64,000 bases of DNA, from assembly GCA_004791255.1 (NCBI GenBank), contig SRUQ01000002.1:589050-653049 (forward strand), in the 5' to 3' direction. The first letter of the stretch is position 1. Each line of letters begins with the position of its first letter. A model generated the notes under the pieces. That model was not told where the DNA came from, made no database searches, and saw only the letters and a list, made by a program, of their open reading frames with translations. The DNA comes from a bacterium M00.F.Ca.ET.205.01.1.1 (GTDB lineage Bacteria > Pseudomonadota > Alphaproteobacteria > Rhizobiales > Rhizobiaceae). The translations under genes and the position numbers were made by a program. Below, piece after piece: positions 37,742 to 49,177 of this stretch.

Positions 37742-39406
37742 ATGAGAGTCGGTCTTTACGATAAACTGGTCCGTGCGGGCGCCACACGGCGCGACCTGTT
37801 GAAGGGTGCGGCCAGCATGGCCGCGATTGCCGCCGCGTCCGGCGTCGGGCTCGGCGCGCTGACAAGGCCGGCCTCGGCCGCGAGTGAACTGCGCGCGAAG
37901 ATCCTGCAGATCCCCGGTGTCGGCAAGGGCCAGCCGACCGATGCCGACTTCCAGAAAGTCGGCGAGCTCTGCCTCGAGGCGACCAAGGCCAACGTCAAGG
38001 AAGGCGAATTCGCCGGCGTCGAGCTCACCTTCATGGGCCTCAACAACCAGAACCTGCACAATGTTCTGTTCCGCGGCTTCCTGAAGCCTTGGGAAGCCTA
38101 TACGGGCGCCAAGATCAGCTGGATCGACCTGGCGCAGGCCGATTACAACGCCCGCCTGCAGCAGTCGATCGCCACCGGCACCGTCGACTTCGACATCATC
38201 GAGATGGGCGCGCCGTTCGAGGGCGATGTCTGCGGCAAGGGCCTGACCTCCGAAATGCCCGACTGGGTCAAAAAGCAGATCGATTTCGACGATCTCGTCA
38301 ACTATCTGAAGCCGCCGGTCGGCACCTGGGACGGCAAGCAATATCGCGTGACGATTGACGGCGACGCACACAACTTCAACTACCGCACCGACGTGTTCGC
38401 CGATGCCGACCTCGCCAAACAGTGGAAGGACGGCGGCGGTGAAGGCGAATGGGGCGTGCCGAAGACCTGGCAGCAGGTGCAGGCCGTGACCAAATTCCTC
38501 AAGGGCAAGAAGTTCAAGGGCCAGGACGTCTATGGCTATCTTGACGCGCCCAAGCCATGGGGCGGTTTCGGCTTCTATTTCCTCGGCAGCCGCGCCTCCG
38601 CCTATGCCAAGCATCCCGACGACAAGGCCTGGCTGTTCGACGCCGACACGATGAAGCCGCGCATCAACAACCCGGCCTGGGTGCGCGCCATCCAGGACGT
38701 GATCGACGCGCTGCCGTCCGAGCCGGCGGACCAGATCAACGCCGACCCGAACACCACCGGCTTCCAGCAGTTCCTGGCCGGCACCGGGTCGATGATCCCC
38801 TGGTGGGGCGACATCGGCTCGAACGTCAAGACCAACGATTCCTCGGTCATCGGCGACGTCACCGGCTTCTCGATCCTGCCGGGGTCCGACGACGTCTACA
38901 ATTCCAAGACCGGCAAGTGGGAAAAGCTCGCCGGCGGCCCGAACTATTCGCCGAACTGCGCCTATCTCGGCTGGGGCGTCTATGTCATGGCGCGTGTCGA
39001 CAAGGACGAGAAGAAGCAAAAGGCGGCATGGTCCGCCGCCGCCCATCTCGGCGGCAAGGACCTGTCGATCTGGACGGCAATGTATCCGTCGGGCTTCCAG
39101 CCCTACCGCAACTCGCATTTCGACATTCCGGAATGGGTGGCGGCAGGCTACGACGAGGCCTTCATCACCTCGTATCTGAAGTCGGAAGGCGACAGCTACA
39201 ACCATCCGAACGCGGCAATCGAGCCACGCATCCCCGGCATCTTCCAGTATTACAGCGCCGCCGAGGACATTCTGGCCAACACCTTCGCCGGCAAGATGAA
39301 GGCGCAGGAAGGCGCCGACGCCATTGCCGCGGCCTGGGAGAAGCTGACCGACCAGATCGGCCGCGACAAGCAGGTCAAGCTCTACAAGGCTTCGCTCGGC
39401 ATGTAG
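37742..39406 (+). CDS. family 1-type extracellular sugar-binding protein with Tat signal
   Basis: A 554-residue periplasmic solute-binding protein for the adjoining permeases. The N-terminus has the twin-arginine motif ATRRDLLKGAASMAAIAAAS and the cleavage region RPASAAS. The mature protein has two lobes of the large sugar-binding type: WIDLAQADYNARLQQSIATG, FDIIEMGAPFEGDVC, FLAGTGSMIPWWGDIGS and MYPSGFQPYRNSHFD. At over 500 residues it is longer than MalE-like proteins, like binding proteins for polyols, aldouronates or larger sugars. GGGAGGA precedes the ATG. The ligand is unknown. Confidence 0.9.
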   Translation: MRVGLYDKLVRAGATRRDLLKGAASMAAIAAASGVGLGALTRPASAASELRAKILQIPGVGKGQPTDADFQKVGELCLEATKANVKEGEFAGVELTFMGLNNQNLHNVLFRGFLKPWEAYTGAKISWIDLAQADYNARLQQSIATGTVDFDIIEMGAPFEGDVCGKGLTSEMPDWVKKQIDFDDLVNYLKPPVGTWDGKQYRVTIDGDAHNFNYRTDVFADADLAKQWKDGGGEGEWGVPKTWQQVQAVTKFLKGKKFKGQDVYGYLDAPKPWGGFGFYFLGSRASAYAKHPDDKAWLFDADTMKPRINNPAWVRAIQDVIDALPSEPADQINADPNTTGFQQFLAGTGSMIPWWGDIGSNVKTNDSSVIGDVTGFSILPGSDDVYNSKTGKWEKLAGGPNYSPNCAYLGWGVYVMARVDKDEKKQKAAWSAAAHLGGKDLSIWTAMYPSGFQPYRNSHFDIPEWVAAGYDEAFITSYLKSEGDSYNHPNAAIEPRIPGIFQYYSAAEDILANTFAGKMKAQEGADAIAAAWEKLTDQIGRDKQVKLYKASLGM

Positions 39407-39422
39407 GCTGGTTTGTGTAACA

Positions 39423-39454
39423 TGTGGTCCGGCGGCATATGCCGCCGGACCACA
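39423..39454. terminator. 32-base perfect palindrome after the binding-protein gene
   Basis: TGTGGTCCGGCGGCA (39423-39437) and its exact complement (39440-39454) surround a TA centre, so the whole 32 bases are self-complementary. It lies 17 bases past the binding-protein stop and 33 bases before the first permease. The position is typical of a stem-loop that partly terminates or protects the 3' end of the binding-protein message, giving it excess over the permeases. Confidence 0.8.
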
Positions 39455-39486
39455 ATTGACGTTTTATTGCTGAATGGGCGAGATTT

Positions 39487-40608
39487 GTGGCTGACCAGAC
39501 TTCGACCGCTAACCAGTGGCCGGCAGACGCCGCCCCCTACGATCTGATTTCGCCGGCCCGCAAACGGCTTGGCTGGGCATTGATGGCCGCAGCCACGCTC
39601 GGCCTGCTGGCAACGATCCTTGTTCAGATCCTCTACAAGAGCGAAGTCGACACGGTCGGCTTCGAAACCTGGCGTCCCGTCGTCTACGCCTATGTGCTGT
39701 GGGGCGTTGCGCTCGGCATCGGCCAGGTGCTGACGCGCGGCGAGGACGGCCAGCGGGCGCTGTTCCTGCTGCCGGCGCTGCTGTTCACCATCGCCATGGT
39801 GATCTTCCCAACCCTGTTTGGTTTCTACATCGCGCTGACCGACTGGAACCTGAGTTCGTTCTCGGGCCGCAAGTTCAACGGGCTCGACAATTTCTGGCAG
39901 ATGGTCGGCGACCCCTACTACCGCAACGCGCTGTTCAACATGGTGCTCTACGTGCTGGCGGTGCTGGTCGAATATGTCATCGCCTTCGGCCTGGCGCTGC
40001 TGCTCAACGCGCAGATCCGGGCGCGCAAATTCTTCCGCGTCGTCTTCCTGATGCCACTAATGCTGTCGCCCGTCGCCGTGTCGTGGATGGTCGGCAAATC
40101 GCTGATGGAATACCGCTTCGGACCTGCGGCAACGCTGGCGCGCCATCTCGGCTGGGACAATCCCGCCTTCTTCTCCGATCCGATCATCGCGCGCATCTCG
40201 ATCATGGTGCTCGACGCCTGGACGTTCATTCCGTTCATGATGATCATGCTGCTGGCCGGCCTGCAGGCGATGTCGCGCGAGGTGCTGGAGGCGGCGCGCG
40301 TCGATGGCGCCACCGCCTGGCAGACATTCTGGCAGGTCACTTTCCCGCTGATGCTGCCGGTCTCGGTGACTGCGGTGGTGCTGCGCATCATCTTCAAGCT
40401 CAAGCTTGCCGACATCATCATCACGGTGACATCGGGCGGTCCGGGCGGCGCCACCGATTCCGTTTCCAGCTTCATCTACCGCGAATACCGCGACCGCTCG
40501 AATGTCGGCTACGGCACCATGCTGGCGATGGCCTATCTCGTCATCATCGTCGTGTTCGTGACCTGGCTCTTGAAGCTCGCCAACCGCTTCGTGCGCAACG
40601 TCAACTGA
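39487..40608 (+). CDS. sugar ABC transporter permease 1 (MalF/UgpA type)
   Basis: A 373-residue inner-membrane permease with eight hydrophobic segments; the first two (about 28-48 and 60-80) precede the core LFTIAMVIFPTLFGFYIAL. The EAA coupling motif is EAARVDGATAWQTFWQVTFP. The start is a GTG (39487) with GGGCGAG upstream. It pairs with the next permease to form the channel for the sugar delivered by the Tat-exported binding protein. Confidence 0.92.
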   Translation: MADQTSTANQWPADAAPYDLISPARKRLGWALMAAATLGLLATILVQILYKSEVDTVGFETWRPVVYAYVLWGVALGIGQVLTRGEDGQRALFLLPALLFTIAMVIFPTLFGFYIALTDWNLSSFSGRKFNGLDNFWQMVGDPYYRNALFNMVLYVLAVLVEYVIAFGLALLLNAQIRARKFFRVVFLMPLMLSPVAVSWMVGKSLMEYRFGPAATLARHLGWDNPAFFSDPIIARISIMVLDAWTFIPFMMIMLLAGLQAMSREVLEAARVDGATAWQTFWQVTFPLMLPVSVTAVVLRIIFKLKLADIIITVTSGGPGGATDSVSSFIYREYRDRSNVGYGTMLAMAYLVIIVVFVTWLLKLANRFVRNVN

Positions 40609-40620
40609 GTGGCCGGGATC

Positions 40621-41538
40621 ATGAGCGTTCAGACCACCAACTACACCGTTTCCGAGATCCGTTCTCCCGCGAGCTTCATCACCAGCCGCGTGTTCATCTA
40701 TGGGGCGCTTGTCTTCTGGGCCTTCATCTGCCTGTTCCCGATCTACTGGACGATAACGACCTCGTTCAAATCGGCGGTCGACGTCACGCAGGGCCACCTG
40801 ATCCCGTTTGTCGACTTCCAGCCGGACTGGAAGGGCTGGCGTTCGCTCGGCCTTTCGCCGGACTCGATCTTCCAGACCTCCACCGTGCGCGACGAGTTCT
40901 TCAAGCGCTTCATGAACTCGGTCATCACCTCGGTCGGCGCGTCCAGCCTCGCCATCATCATCGGTAGCCTCGCCGCCTACGGCCTGACACGCTACCGATA
41001 CAAGTTCGCCTGGTTCAAGAACGAAGACATCTCGTTCTTCTTCCTGTCGCAGCTCATCCTGCCGCCGGTGGTGCTCGCCTTGCCCTTCCTGGTGCTCTAC
41101 CGGGAAGTCGGGCTGCTCGACACACGCATCGGGCTGATCCTGCTCTACACGCTGATGGTGCTGCCGATCGTCATCTGGATCATGCGCGACCAGTTCAACT
41201 CCATTCCGGTCGAACTCGAGGAAGCAGCCCTTGTCGACGGCCTGTCGATCTGGGGCGCCTTCTTCCGCATCGTCATGCCAATCGCGCTGCCGGGCATGGT
41301 CGCCGCCTTCATCCTGGCGATGGTGCTGTGCTGGAACGAGTACTTCTTCGCCGCCCTTTTGACCTCGACCGACGCCAAGACCATTCCCGTGATGGTGGCA
41401 AGCCAGACCGGTTCGCAAGGCATCAATTGGTGGTCGATGGCGGCCCTTGCCACGGCGGCAATCGCGCCGCTTGCCGTCATCGGCATCGCGCTCGAACGCT
41501 ATCTGATCATGGGCATGACGGCGGGCGCGGTGAAGTAG
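40621..41538 (+). CDS. sugar ABC transporter permease 2 (MalG/UgpE type)
   Basis: A 305-residue permease with six hydrophobic segments, the usual N-terminal IYWTITTSFKS loop and the EAA motif EEAALVDGLSIWGAFFRIVMP, plus the closing FILAMVLCWNEYFFAALL helix. ATG at 40621 is used; a GTG at 40609 directly after the stop of permease 1 would add four residues. It is tightly linked to both neighbours. Confidence 0.9.
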   Translation: MSVQTTNYTVSEIRSPASFITSRVFIYGALVFWAFICLFPIYWTITTSFKSAVDVTQGHLIPFVDFQPDWKGWRSLGLSPDSIFQTSTVRDEFFKRFMNSVITSVGASSLAIIIGSLAAYGLTRYRYKFAWFKNEDISFFFLSQLILPPVVLALPFLVLYREVGLLDTRIGLILLYTLMVLPIVIWIMRDQFNSIPVELEEAALVDGLSIWGAFFRIVMPIALPGMVAAFILAMVLCWNEYFFAALLTSTDAKTIPVMVASQTGSQGINWWSMAALATAAIAPLAVIGIALERYLIMGMTAGAVK

Positions 41539-41540
41539 AT

Positions 41541-41855
41541 ATGGCCGGCCAGTATTGGTTCGCACGCAACATCCGTGTCGGTTATGTCGGCCGCGACCGT
41601 TACGGCAAGGGCGTCATGCCGATCGTCTGGCAGGGGCGAGCCGTCATCGCCGGCTTCGTGCTGGCGATGCTGTCGGGCGGGCTGATCATGCTGCTGATGG
41701 GGCTGTTCACCCGATTTTTTCCGCTCGGCATTGCGATCTTCGTTATTCTGGCGATAGCCGGCGGCGGCACCTTCATCTGGGCGGTGGCCACCAAGAGCGA
41801 TCCGGACAAGTCCATCGCCGATTACCGGGCGGAGCGGGCGAGGACCATGGGTTAG
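41541..41855 (+). CDS. small two-helix membrane protein at the end of the transporter operon
   Basis: A 104-residue protein with two hydrophobic helices (about 33-53 and 57-77; AGFVLAMLSGGLIMLLMGL and LGIAIFVILAIAGGGTFIW), a basic N-terminus and a charged cytoplasmic tail SDPDKSIADYRAERARTMG. It begins two bases after the permease stop, so it is cotranslated with it, and its own stop overlaps the creatininase gene stop from the other strand. I know no function; it may be an accessory subunit of the importer. Its open frame, ribosome context and conservation-like composition support it being real. Confidence 0.7.
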   Translation: MAGQYWFARNIRVGYVGRDRYGKGVMPIVWQGRAVIAGFVLAMLSGGLIMLLMGLFTRFFPLGIAIFVILAIAGGGTFIWAVATKSDPDKSIADYRAERARTMG

Positions 41856-42595
41856 CTCTTCAGGATCGCGCGCAGGTGATCCATGATCATGGCGACGCCC
41901 TGTCGCCCAAGTTCCGCCGATGCGTCCTTGGCGCTTGCCGTGTACCAGCCAGTGTTGTCGGCGAAGTGAGCGGCCTCCACCGCTTCCGGGCATAGCGCCA
42001 GCATCAAAGACGTTTCGCCGATACCTGCATGGTCGAAAGGGTACTTGCCATTCATGGCAGCCGGCATCAGCGGATGCACTTGCACCCAGTTGAAGAAATT
42101 TTCGCCGGCGGCGTGGCCGGAATAATAGTCGGCCATCGCTTGCGCGCCCCACCAACCTTCGCCGCGATCCTTCTCGAGGAAGCGGAAGATCGCCTGGCGA
42201 CCGGCGGTCTTGAAGGCAAGGTCGGTCGGCATGCCGGCGGCGAAATTCTCGGTCTGGTGATGGATGATGGCGTGGATGTTGCGAAAGCCGATGCGCAGCA
42301 GGCTGTAGAACAGCTCCTCGCCGAACGACGCCAGCGCGGTGCCGCCGACCTGAACCGAGCCACTGCCCTCGGGTGCGGCCACCGCATAGCTTGCCGCACC
42401 ATAGTAGAAGGGGGGCAGGATGACGACGTCCCTCTCCTTCTCGAAGATCTCCAGCGTCTTGATAACGGCCAGCGTGTCCATGCCGACGGCCATGTGCTCG
42501 CCATGGTATTCGAGCACGCCGAGCGGCAGCACGACGGGCCAATTCTGCGCAATCGCCTGGCGGATCTGGTGCGGCAGCATCAGCTCGTAACGCAT
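41852..42595 (-). CDS. creatininase-family amidohydrolase
   Basis: A 247-residue creatininase-fold protein. The metal-binding pattern is visible in PLGVLEYHGEHMAVGMDT: Glu29, His31, His34 and Asp40, followed by FRNIHAIIHHQTEN and GIGETSLMLA with the second-shell Glu. The family includes creatinine amidohydrolase, MftE and enzymes that open cyclic amides or deformylate riboflavin intermediates; nothing here points to creatinine. It is four bases upstream of nothing but follows the SIS-domain gene by four bases on the minus strand, so the two form a pair. Function unknown. Confidence 0.85.
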   Translation of the reverse strand: MRYELMLPHQIRQAIAQNWPVVLPLGVLEYHGEHMAVGMDTLAVIKTLEIFEKERDVVILPPFYYGAASYAVAAPEGSGSVQVGGTALASFGEELFYSLLRIGFRNIHAIIHHQTENFAAGMPTDLAFKTAGRQAIFRFLEKDRGEGWWGAQAMADYYSGHAAGENFFNWVQVHPLMPAAMNGKYPFDHAGIGETSLMLALCPEAVEAAHFADNTGWYTASAKDASAELGRQGVAMIMDHLRAILKS

Positions 42596-42599
42596 GGCA

Positions 42600-43145
42600 C
42601 TACTCCATGTTGGTGTGGCGGGCGCGCATGGCTTGCGGCGACGCCGCGGTCAATTCCCTGAGGTTCAGCACCATAACCTCGAACAGCAGGAACAGCGCGC
42701 CTTCGAACACCGAGCCCATCGGCAGGACCGAAGTCTTCTGTGCGCCCTGATCGTTGGCCATGGTCTGCGCCGGGATCAGCAGCGTGAAATCGGCAAGCGG
42801 TGCGGCGCTGCCGCCCTCCTGGGCGGTGAGGAGCAGGACGGTCGCGCCGGCCTCGCGCGCCACGCGCATCAAGGTGAGCACGGTGGACGTCTCGCCAGGC
42901 CCGGAACTGACTAGGAAGACATCGCCCTGCGCCACGGGCGGCGTGGTCATGTCGCCGACCACCGAAACCGGCAGGCCGAGATGATAGAGCCGCATGGCGA
43001 AGCCCTTCAGCTGCAGGGCCTCGCGGCCGCAGCCATAGACGACAATCTGTCTGGCACCCGCCAGCATCGCGCAGGCGGCGTCTATCCGGTCGCCGTTTAC
43101 ACGCGCCAGCACCGCGCCAAGCTCGTCCAGGGCGGTTTTGAACAT
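42600..43145 (-). CDS. SIS-domain sugar-phosphate isomerase-like protein
   Basis: A 181-residue single-SIS-domain protein: QIVVYGCGREALQLKGFAMRLYHLG in the sugar-phosphate-binding loop, VSVVGDMTTPPVAQGDVFLV, SSGPGETSTVLTLMRVARE and a C-terminal FEGALFLLFEVMVL, the pattern of 6-phospho-3-hexuloisomerases. The start is uncertain: the ATG at 43143-43145 (MFKTALDELG) fits the family, while the frame is open 19 codons upstream to a TTG. It immediately precedes the creatininase-family gene, suggesting a joint pathway on a sugar-derived amide or lactam; that is inference. Confidence 0.82.
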   Translation of the reverse strand: MFKTALDELGAVLARVNGDRIDAACAMLAGARQIVVYGCGREALQLKGFAMRLYHLGLPVSVVGDMTTPPVAQGDVFLVSSGPGETSTVLTLMRVAREAGATVLLLTAQEGGSAAPLADFTLLIPAQTMANDQGAQKTSVLPMGSVFEGALFLLFEVMVLNLRELTAASPQAMRARHTNME

Positions 43146-43349
43146 CTGCGCGCCGGAGTTGCTCACGGCTGCGCCGCCGCGGTAACCGAGGATGACTGGC
43201 AATTCCTGGTCACGTCTTTCACCCGAACAGCTTGTTTTTGTTCATGCTACCACCGCCAAAATCAGTGTCCAACAACCTCGACGCTTTTGCTGTGCCGCCG
43301 GCATGATAGTGTCATGTCAGACAAATCAGCCTTGGGAAAACGGCAGGAC

Positions 43350-44372
43350 ATGAAGACACGGCATTTCGACCGCATCGGCAATGGCGGCATCACTTTCACC
43401 GAGCTCGGCTTCGGCACGGCACCGCTCGGCAATCTCTACCGCGCCGTCTCCGACGAGGATGCCAATGCGACGCTCGAGGCCGCCTGGGCGACCGGCTGCC
43501 GCTACTACGACACAGCACCGCTCTACGGGCTTGGCCTGTCGGAAACGCGCCTCAACCCGTTCCTGCGCTCCCGGAAGCGCGACGACTACGTGCTGTCGAG
43601 CAAGGTCGGCCGCATCATGCGCGCCTGCCCACCAGAGCAGCGTACCGGCATCGGCAAGTTCTTCGACACGCCGTCGCGCAAGGAGGTTTACGACTACAGC
43701 TATGACGGCGTCATGCGCTCGTTCGAGGCCTCGCTGGAGCGGCTTGGCGTCGACCGCATCGACATCCTGTTCGTGCATGATGTCGACATCTTCACCCATG
43801 GCAGCAAGGAAGCGTCCGACCAGCGCATCAAGGAGTTCATGCGCTCCGGCTATTACGGACTGCTCTCGCTGCGCGACCAGGGTGTGATCAAGGCCTTCGG
43901 CGGCGGCATCAACGAATGGCCGGTGGCGCAGACGCTGGCCGAGCGCGGCGACTTCGACCTCTTCCTGCTCGCCGGGCGCTACACGCTGCTGGAACAGGAG
44001 GCGCTGCAGTCTTTCCTGCCGCTCTGCCAGAAGCGCGGCATCGGCATCGTTCTCGGCGGGCCTTACAATTCCGGCATCCTGGCGACGGGACCGAAGCCGG
44101 GCGCCTACTACAACTACTCGGAAGCGCCGCAAGATGTGCTCGACCGCGTGGCGCGCATCGAGAGCGTCTGCAAGCGCCATGGCGTGCGCCTGATCGAAGC
44201 CGCCTTGCAGTTCCCGCTGCTGCACCCCTCGGTCGTCTCGATCATCCCCGGCGGCCAGCGGCCTGAAGAAGTCGAGAGCAACCTCTCCCTGCTCGACGGC
44301 GGCGTATCTCCAGCGCTTTGGGTCGAGCTGAAAAACGAAGGCCTGATGCGGGCGGACGCGCCGACCGGATAG
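43350..44372 (+). CDS. aldo/keto reductase, D-threo-aldose (L-fucose) dehydrogenase type
   Basis: A 340-residue NAD(P)-dependent aldo/keto reductase. The catalytic set is present: Asp54 and Tyr59 in YYDTAPLYG, Lys85 in VLSSKVGR, and the His in ILFVHDVD; the cofactor end is SIIPGGQRPEEV. The long FDTPSRKEVYDYSYDGVMRS insertion is typical of the fucose/threo-aldose dehydrogenase branch, which also contains pyridoxal 4-dehydrogenases. The ATG at 43350 gives the family N-terminus; one at 43314 would add twelve residues and neither has a strong ribosome site. With the FucU-like mutarotase it suggests fucose-type sugar oxidation. Confidence 0.88.
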   Translation: MKTRHFDRIGNGGITFTELGFGTAPLGNLYRAVSDEDANATLEAAWATGCRYYDTAPLYGLGLSETRLNPFLRSRKRDDYVLSSKVGRIMRACPPEQRTGIGKFFDTPSRKEVYDYSYDGVMRSFEASLERLGVDRIDILFVHDVDIFTHGSKEASDQRIKEFMRSGYYGLLSLRDQGVIKAFGGGINEWPVAQTLAERGDFDLFLLAGRYTLLEQEALQSFLPLCQKRGIGIVLGGPYNSGILATGPKPGAYYNYSEAPQDVLDRVARIESVCKRHGVRLIEAALQFPLLHPSVVSIIPGGQRPEEVESNLSLLDGGVSPALWVELKNEGLMRADAPTG

Positions 44373-44402
44373 CTGCCGTCGGCCTCGGCAACCCGATAAA
44401 GA

Positions 44403-44426
44403 AAAAGCCGGGCAAGCCCGGCTTTT
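44403..44426. terminator. bidirectional terminator between AKR gene and hupB
   Basis: AAAAGCCGGGC (44403-44413) and GCCCGGCTTTT (44416-44426) form a perfect 11-base stem, with A and T tracts so that both the reductase (plus) and hupB (minus) transcripts can end here. Confidence 0.85.
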
Positions 44427-44454
44427 CCCGTTTTTGAAAAATGAAAAAGGGCGC

Positions 44455-44727
44455 TTAGTTGACGGCGTCCTTGAGGCCCTTGCCGGCCGAAAACTTCGGC
44501 ACGGTGCGCGCCGGGATCTTTACTTCGGCGCCGGTCTGGGGGTTGCGGCCGGTGGACGCCGCACGCTTCGACACGGTGAAATTGCCAAAGCCGACAAGCC
44601 GGATATCGCCGCCCTTCTTCAGTTCGCCGGTGATGACGGAAAACACAGCATCGACCGCCGACTGCGCGTCACCCTTCGAAATGCTCGCGGCGTCGGCGAC
44701 AGCGGACACCAGTTCGTTCTTGTTCAT
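44455..44727 (-). CDS. hupB: HU-family nucleoid protein
   Basis: A 90-residue HU protein that binds and bends DNA as a dimer. The sequence follows the family end to end: MNKNELVSAVADAASISKGDA, the FGNFTVSKRAASTGRNP arm with the Arg/Pro tip, and VPKFSAGKGLKDAVN at the C-terminus. It lies downstream of lon on the same strand, an arrangement shared by many proteobacteria, but two hairpins separate them. Whether to name it hupA or hupB is a matter of convention. Confidence 0.97.
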   Translation of the reverse strand: MNKNELVSAVADAASISKGDAQSAVDAVFSVITGELKKGGDIRLVGFGNFTVSKRAASTGRNPQTGAEVKIPARTVPKFSAGKGLKDAVN

Positions 44728-44835
44728 AAAAATTCCCTTCCATGAGAAAACCGGAACTCACGACTCATCCGGCAGGAAAGGGACTTTAGAAAGAAGCGTT
44801 CCCGCAACCAAGTCGAAAAGCGGGAAAAAAATCGG

Positions 44836-44861
44836 AAAAAGCCCGGAATTCCGGGGTTTTT
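44836..44861. terminator. hairpin between lon and hupB
   Basis: AAAAAGCCCGG (44836-44846) and CCGGGGTTTTT (44851-44861) pair with one mismatch around AATT, flanked by A and T runs. It is the second of two stacked hairpins in this gap. Confidence 0.5.
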
Positions 44862-44869
44862 CACATGAA

Positions 44870-44894
44870 AAAGCCGGGCGCGAGGCCCGGCTTT
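44870..44894 (-). terminator. terminator of lon
   Basis: AAAGCCGGGC (44870-44879) and GCCCGGCTTT (44885-44894) form a perfect 10-base stem; in the lon direction the stem is followed by a T run (complement of 44867-44872). It lies 30 bases past the lon stop. Confidence 0.8.
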
Positions 44895-44923
44895 CTGTTT
44901 GTGCACTGCAACTTTAGCATTTA

Positions 44924-47335
<2,412 letters not shown>

Positions 47336-47556
47336 TGTCCAACCTTTCATGTCGCGGCCGCCAGTCGGCCAACCGCGAATCTCATATTAACGACCGGGGA
47401 TCGTTCCGCCTACCACCGTTTGTGACGGGAGTTTTACAGCACAGAATTCGGCACCACGGCCTTCCTCCGTTAGGTGGATGCAAGCGAGGCAAAGATCAAG
47501 GGTCAACATGGTCCACAAATCCGCTCCGCAACGAGGCAACGAGCCCATCACAGCAA

Positions 47557-47579
47557 AACGGCGCCACTGGGGCGCCGTT
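47557..47579 (-). terminator. terminator of clpX
   Basis: AACGGCGCC (47557-47565) and GGCGCCGTT (47571-47579) form a perfect stem. In the clpX direction it is followed by TTTT (complement of 47555-47558). It is 29 bases past the clpX stop. Confidence 0.8.
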
Positions 47580-47607
47580 CCATACAAATATAGGGGTCAG
47601 GGCCATA

Positions 47608-48882
47608 TCAGGCGCTGACATTGCCCTTCTTTTCCTTCTGCTCGGAATAGATGTAGAGCGGCCGGGCGCTGCCGGTCACCACCTCTTCCGAAATCACCAC
47701 CTCGCGCACGCCTTCGAGCGCGGGCAGTTCGAACATGGTGTCGAGCAGGATCGCCTCCATGATCGAGCGCAGGCCGCGCGCGCCGGTCTTGCGCTCGATG
47801 GCGCGCTTGGCGATCGCCGACAATGCGTTCTCATGGAAGGTCAGGTCGACACTCTCCATCTCGAACAGGCGCTGGTACTGCTTGACCAGCGCGTTCTTCG
47901 GCTCGGTCAGGATCTGGATCAGCGCCGGCTCGTCAAGGTCTTCCAGCGTCGCCAGGACCGGCAGACGGCCGACGAATTCCGGGATCAGGCCGAACTTCAG
48001 CAGATCCTCGGGCTCGACCTGGCGGAAGATGTCGCCGGTGCGGCGATCCTCGGGCGATGCGACAGTGGCGCCGAAGCCGATCGAGGTCTTGCGGCCGCGA
48101 TCCGAGATGATCTTGTCCAGCCCGGCGAAAGCGCCGCCGCAGATGAACAGGATGTTGGCGGTGTCGACCTGCAGGAATTCCTGCTGCGGATGCTTCCTGC
48201 CGCCCTGCGGCGGCACGGAGGCGACCGTGCCTTCCATGATCTTCAGCAACGCCTGCTGCACGCCCTCGCCCGACACGTCGCGGGTGATGGACGGATTGTC
48301 GGACTTGCGCGAAATCTTGTCGATTTCGTCGATGTAGACGATGCCGCGCTGGGCGCGCTCGACATTGTAGTCGGCCGACTGCAGGAGCTTCAGGATGATG
48401 TTTTCGACGTCCTCGCCGACGTAACCGGCTTCGGTCAGCGTCGTGGCATCGGCCATCGTGAAGGGAACGTCGATGATACGGGCCAGCGTCTGCGCCAGCA
48501 GCGTCTTGCCGCAGCCGGTCGGGCCGATCAGCAGGATGTTGGACTTGGCCAGCTCGACATCGTTGTTCTTGCCGGCGTGCGCGAGGCGCTTGTAGTGGTT
48601 GTGGACGGCCACCGACAGCACGCGCTTGGCGTAAGGCTGGCCGATAACGTAGTCGTCGAGAACCTTGAGGATCTCCTGCGGGGTCGGCACGCCCTCGCGC
48701 GACTTCACCATCGAGGTCTTGTTCTCCTCGCGGATGATGTCCATGCAGAGTTCGACGCACTCGTCGCAGATGAAGACCGTCGGACCGGCGATCAGCTTGC
48801 GCACCTCGTGCTGGCTCTTGCCGCAAAACGAGCAATAAAGCGTGTTCTTGGAGTCACCGCTGTTGTTGCCGACCTTGCTCAT
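47608..48882 (-). CDS. clpX: ClpX unfoldase of the ClpXP protease
   Basis: A 424-residue AAA+ unfoldase that recognises tagged substrates and feeds them to ClpP. The N-terminal zinc finger is complete ([11 protein letters not shown] and [10 protein letters not shown]), Walker A is [11 protein letters not shown], Walker [10 protein letters not shown], and the ClpP-docking IGF-type loop and sensor 2 motifs follow ([15 protein letters not shown]). The second of two close ATGs (48880-48882) is chosen because AAAGGA is seven bases upstream of it. It lies 295 bases downstream of clpP, with room for its own promoter. Confidence 0.98.
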   Translation of the reverse strand: MSKVGNNSGDSKNTLYCSFCGKSQHEVRKLIAGPTVFICDECVELCMDIIREENKTSMVKSREGVPTPQEILKVLDDYVIGQPYAKRVLSVAVHNHYKRLAHAGKNNDVELAKSNILLIGPTGCGKTLLAQTLARIIDVPFTMADATTLTEAGYVGEDVENIILKLLQSADYNVERAQRGIVYIDEIDKISRKSDNPSITRDVSGEGVQQALLKIMEGTVASVPPQGGRKHPQQEFLQVDTANILFICGGAFAGLDKIISDRGRKTSIGFGATVASPEDRRTGDIFRQVEPEDLLKFGLIPEFVGRLPVLATLEDLDEPALIQILTEPKNALVKQYQRLFEMESVDLTFHENALSAIAKRAIERKTGARGLRSIMEAILLDTMFELPALEGVREVVISEEVVTGSARPLYIYSEQKEKKGNVSA

Positions 48883-49177
48883 TTTCATGTCCTTTCATGG
48901 CCGCCCGCCGATGGTCTGGCTGAAAGGGCGCATACTCTATTTATCGCGGGAATTCGCCGCCGCCAGTGTCCCGGCTCCCGCAACGTATTCCGTACGAAAC
49001 ACAAATCAGAAAACGTGGCAATGATTCGCAGCTTCCCCACGCAAAGCTAAGCCGTCGAAAATCAACATAGCCTTAACGTAGGCAATCCTGACCCCCGAGG
49101 GAACAGCCAATTGTGGCCGAAATGCCGCAAGACGCGCCAAAAGCGCGTGATGCCGCCATTCAACTGCCAACAAGCCT

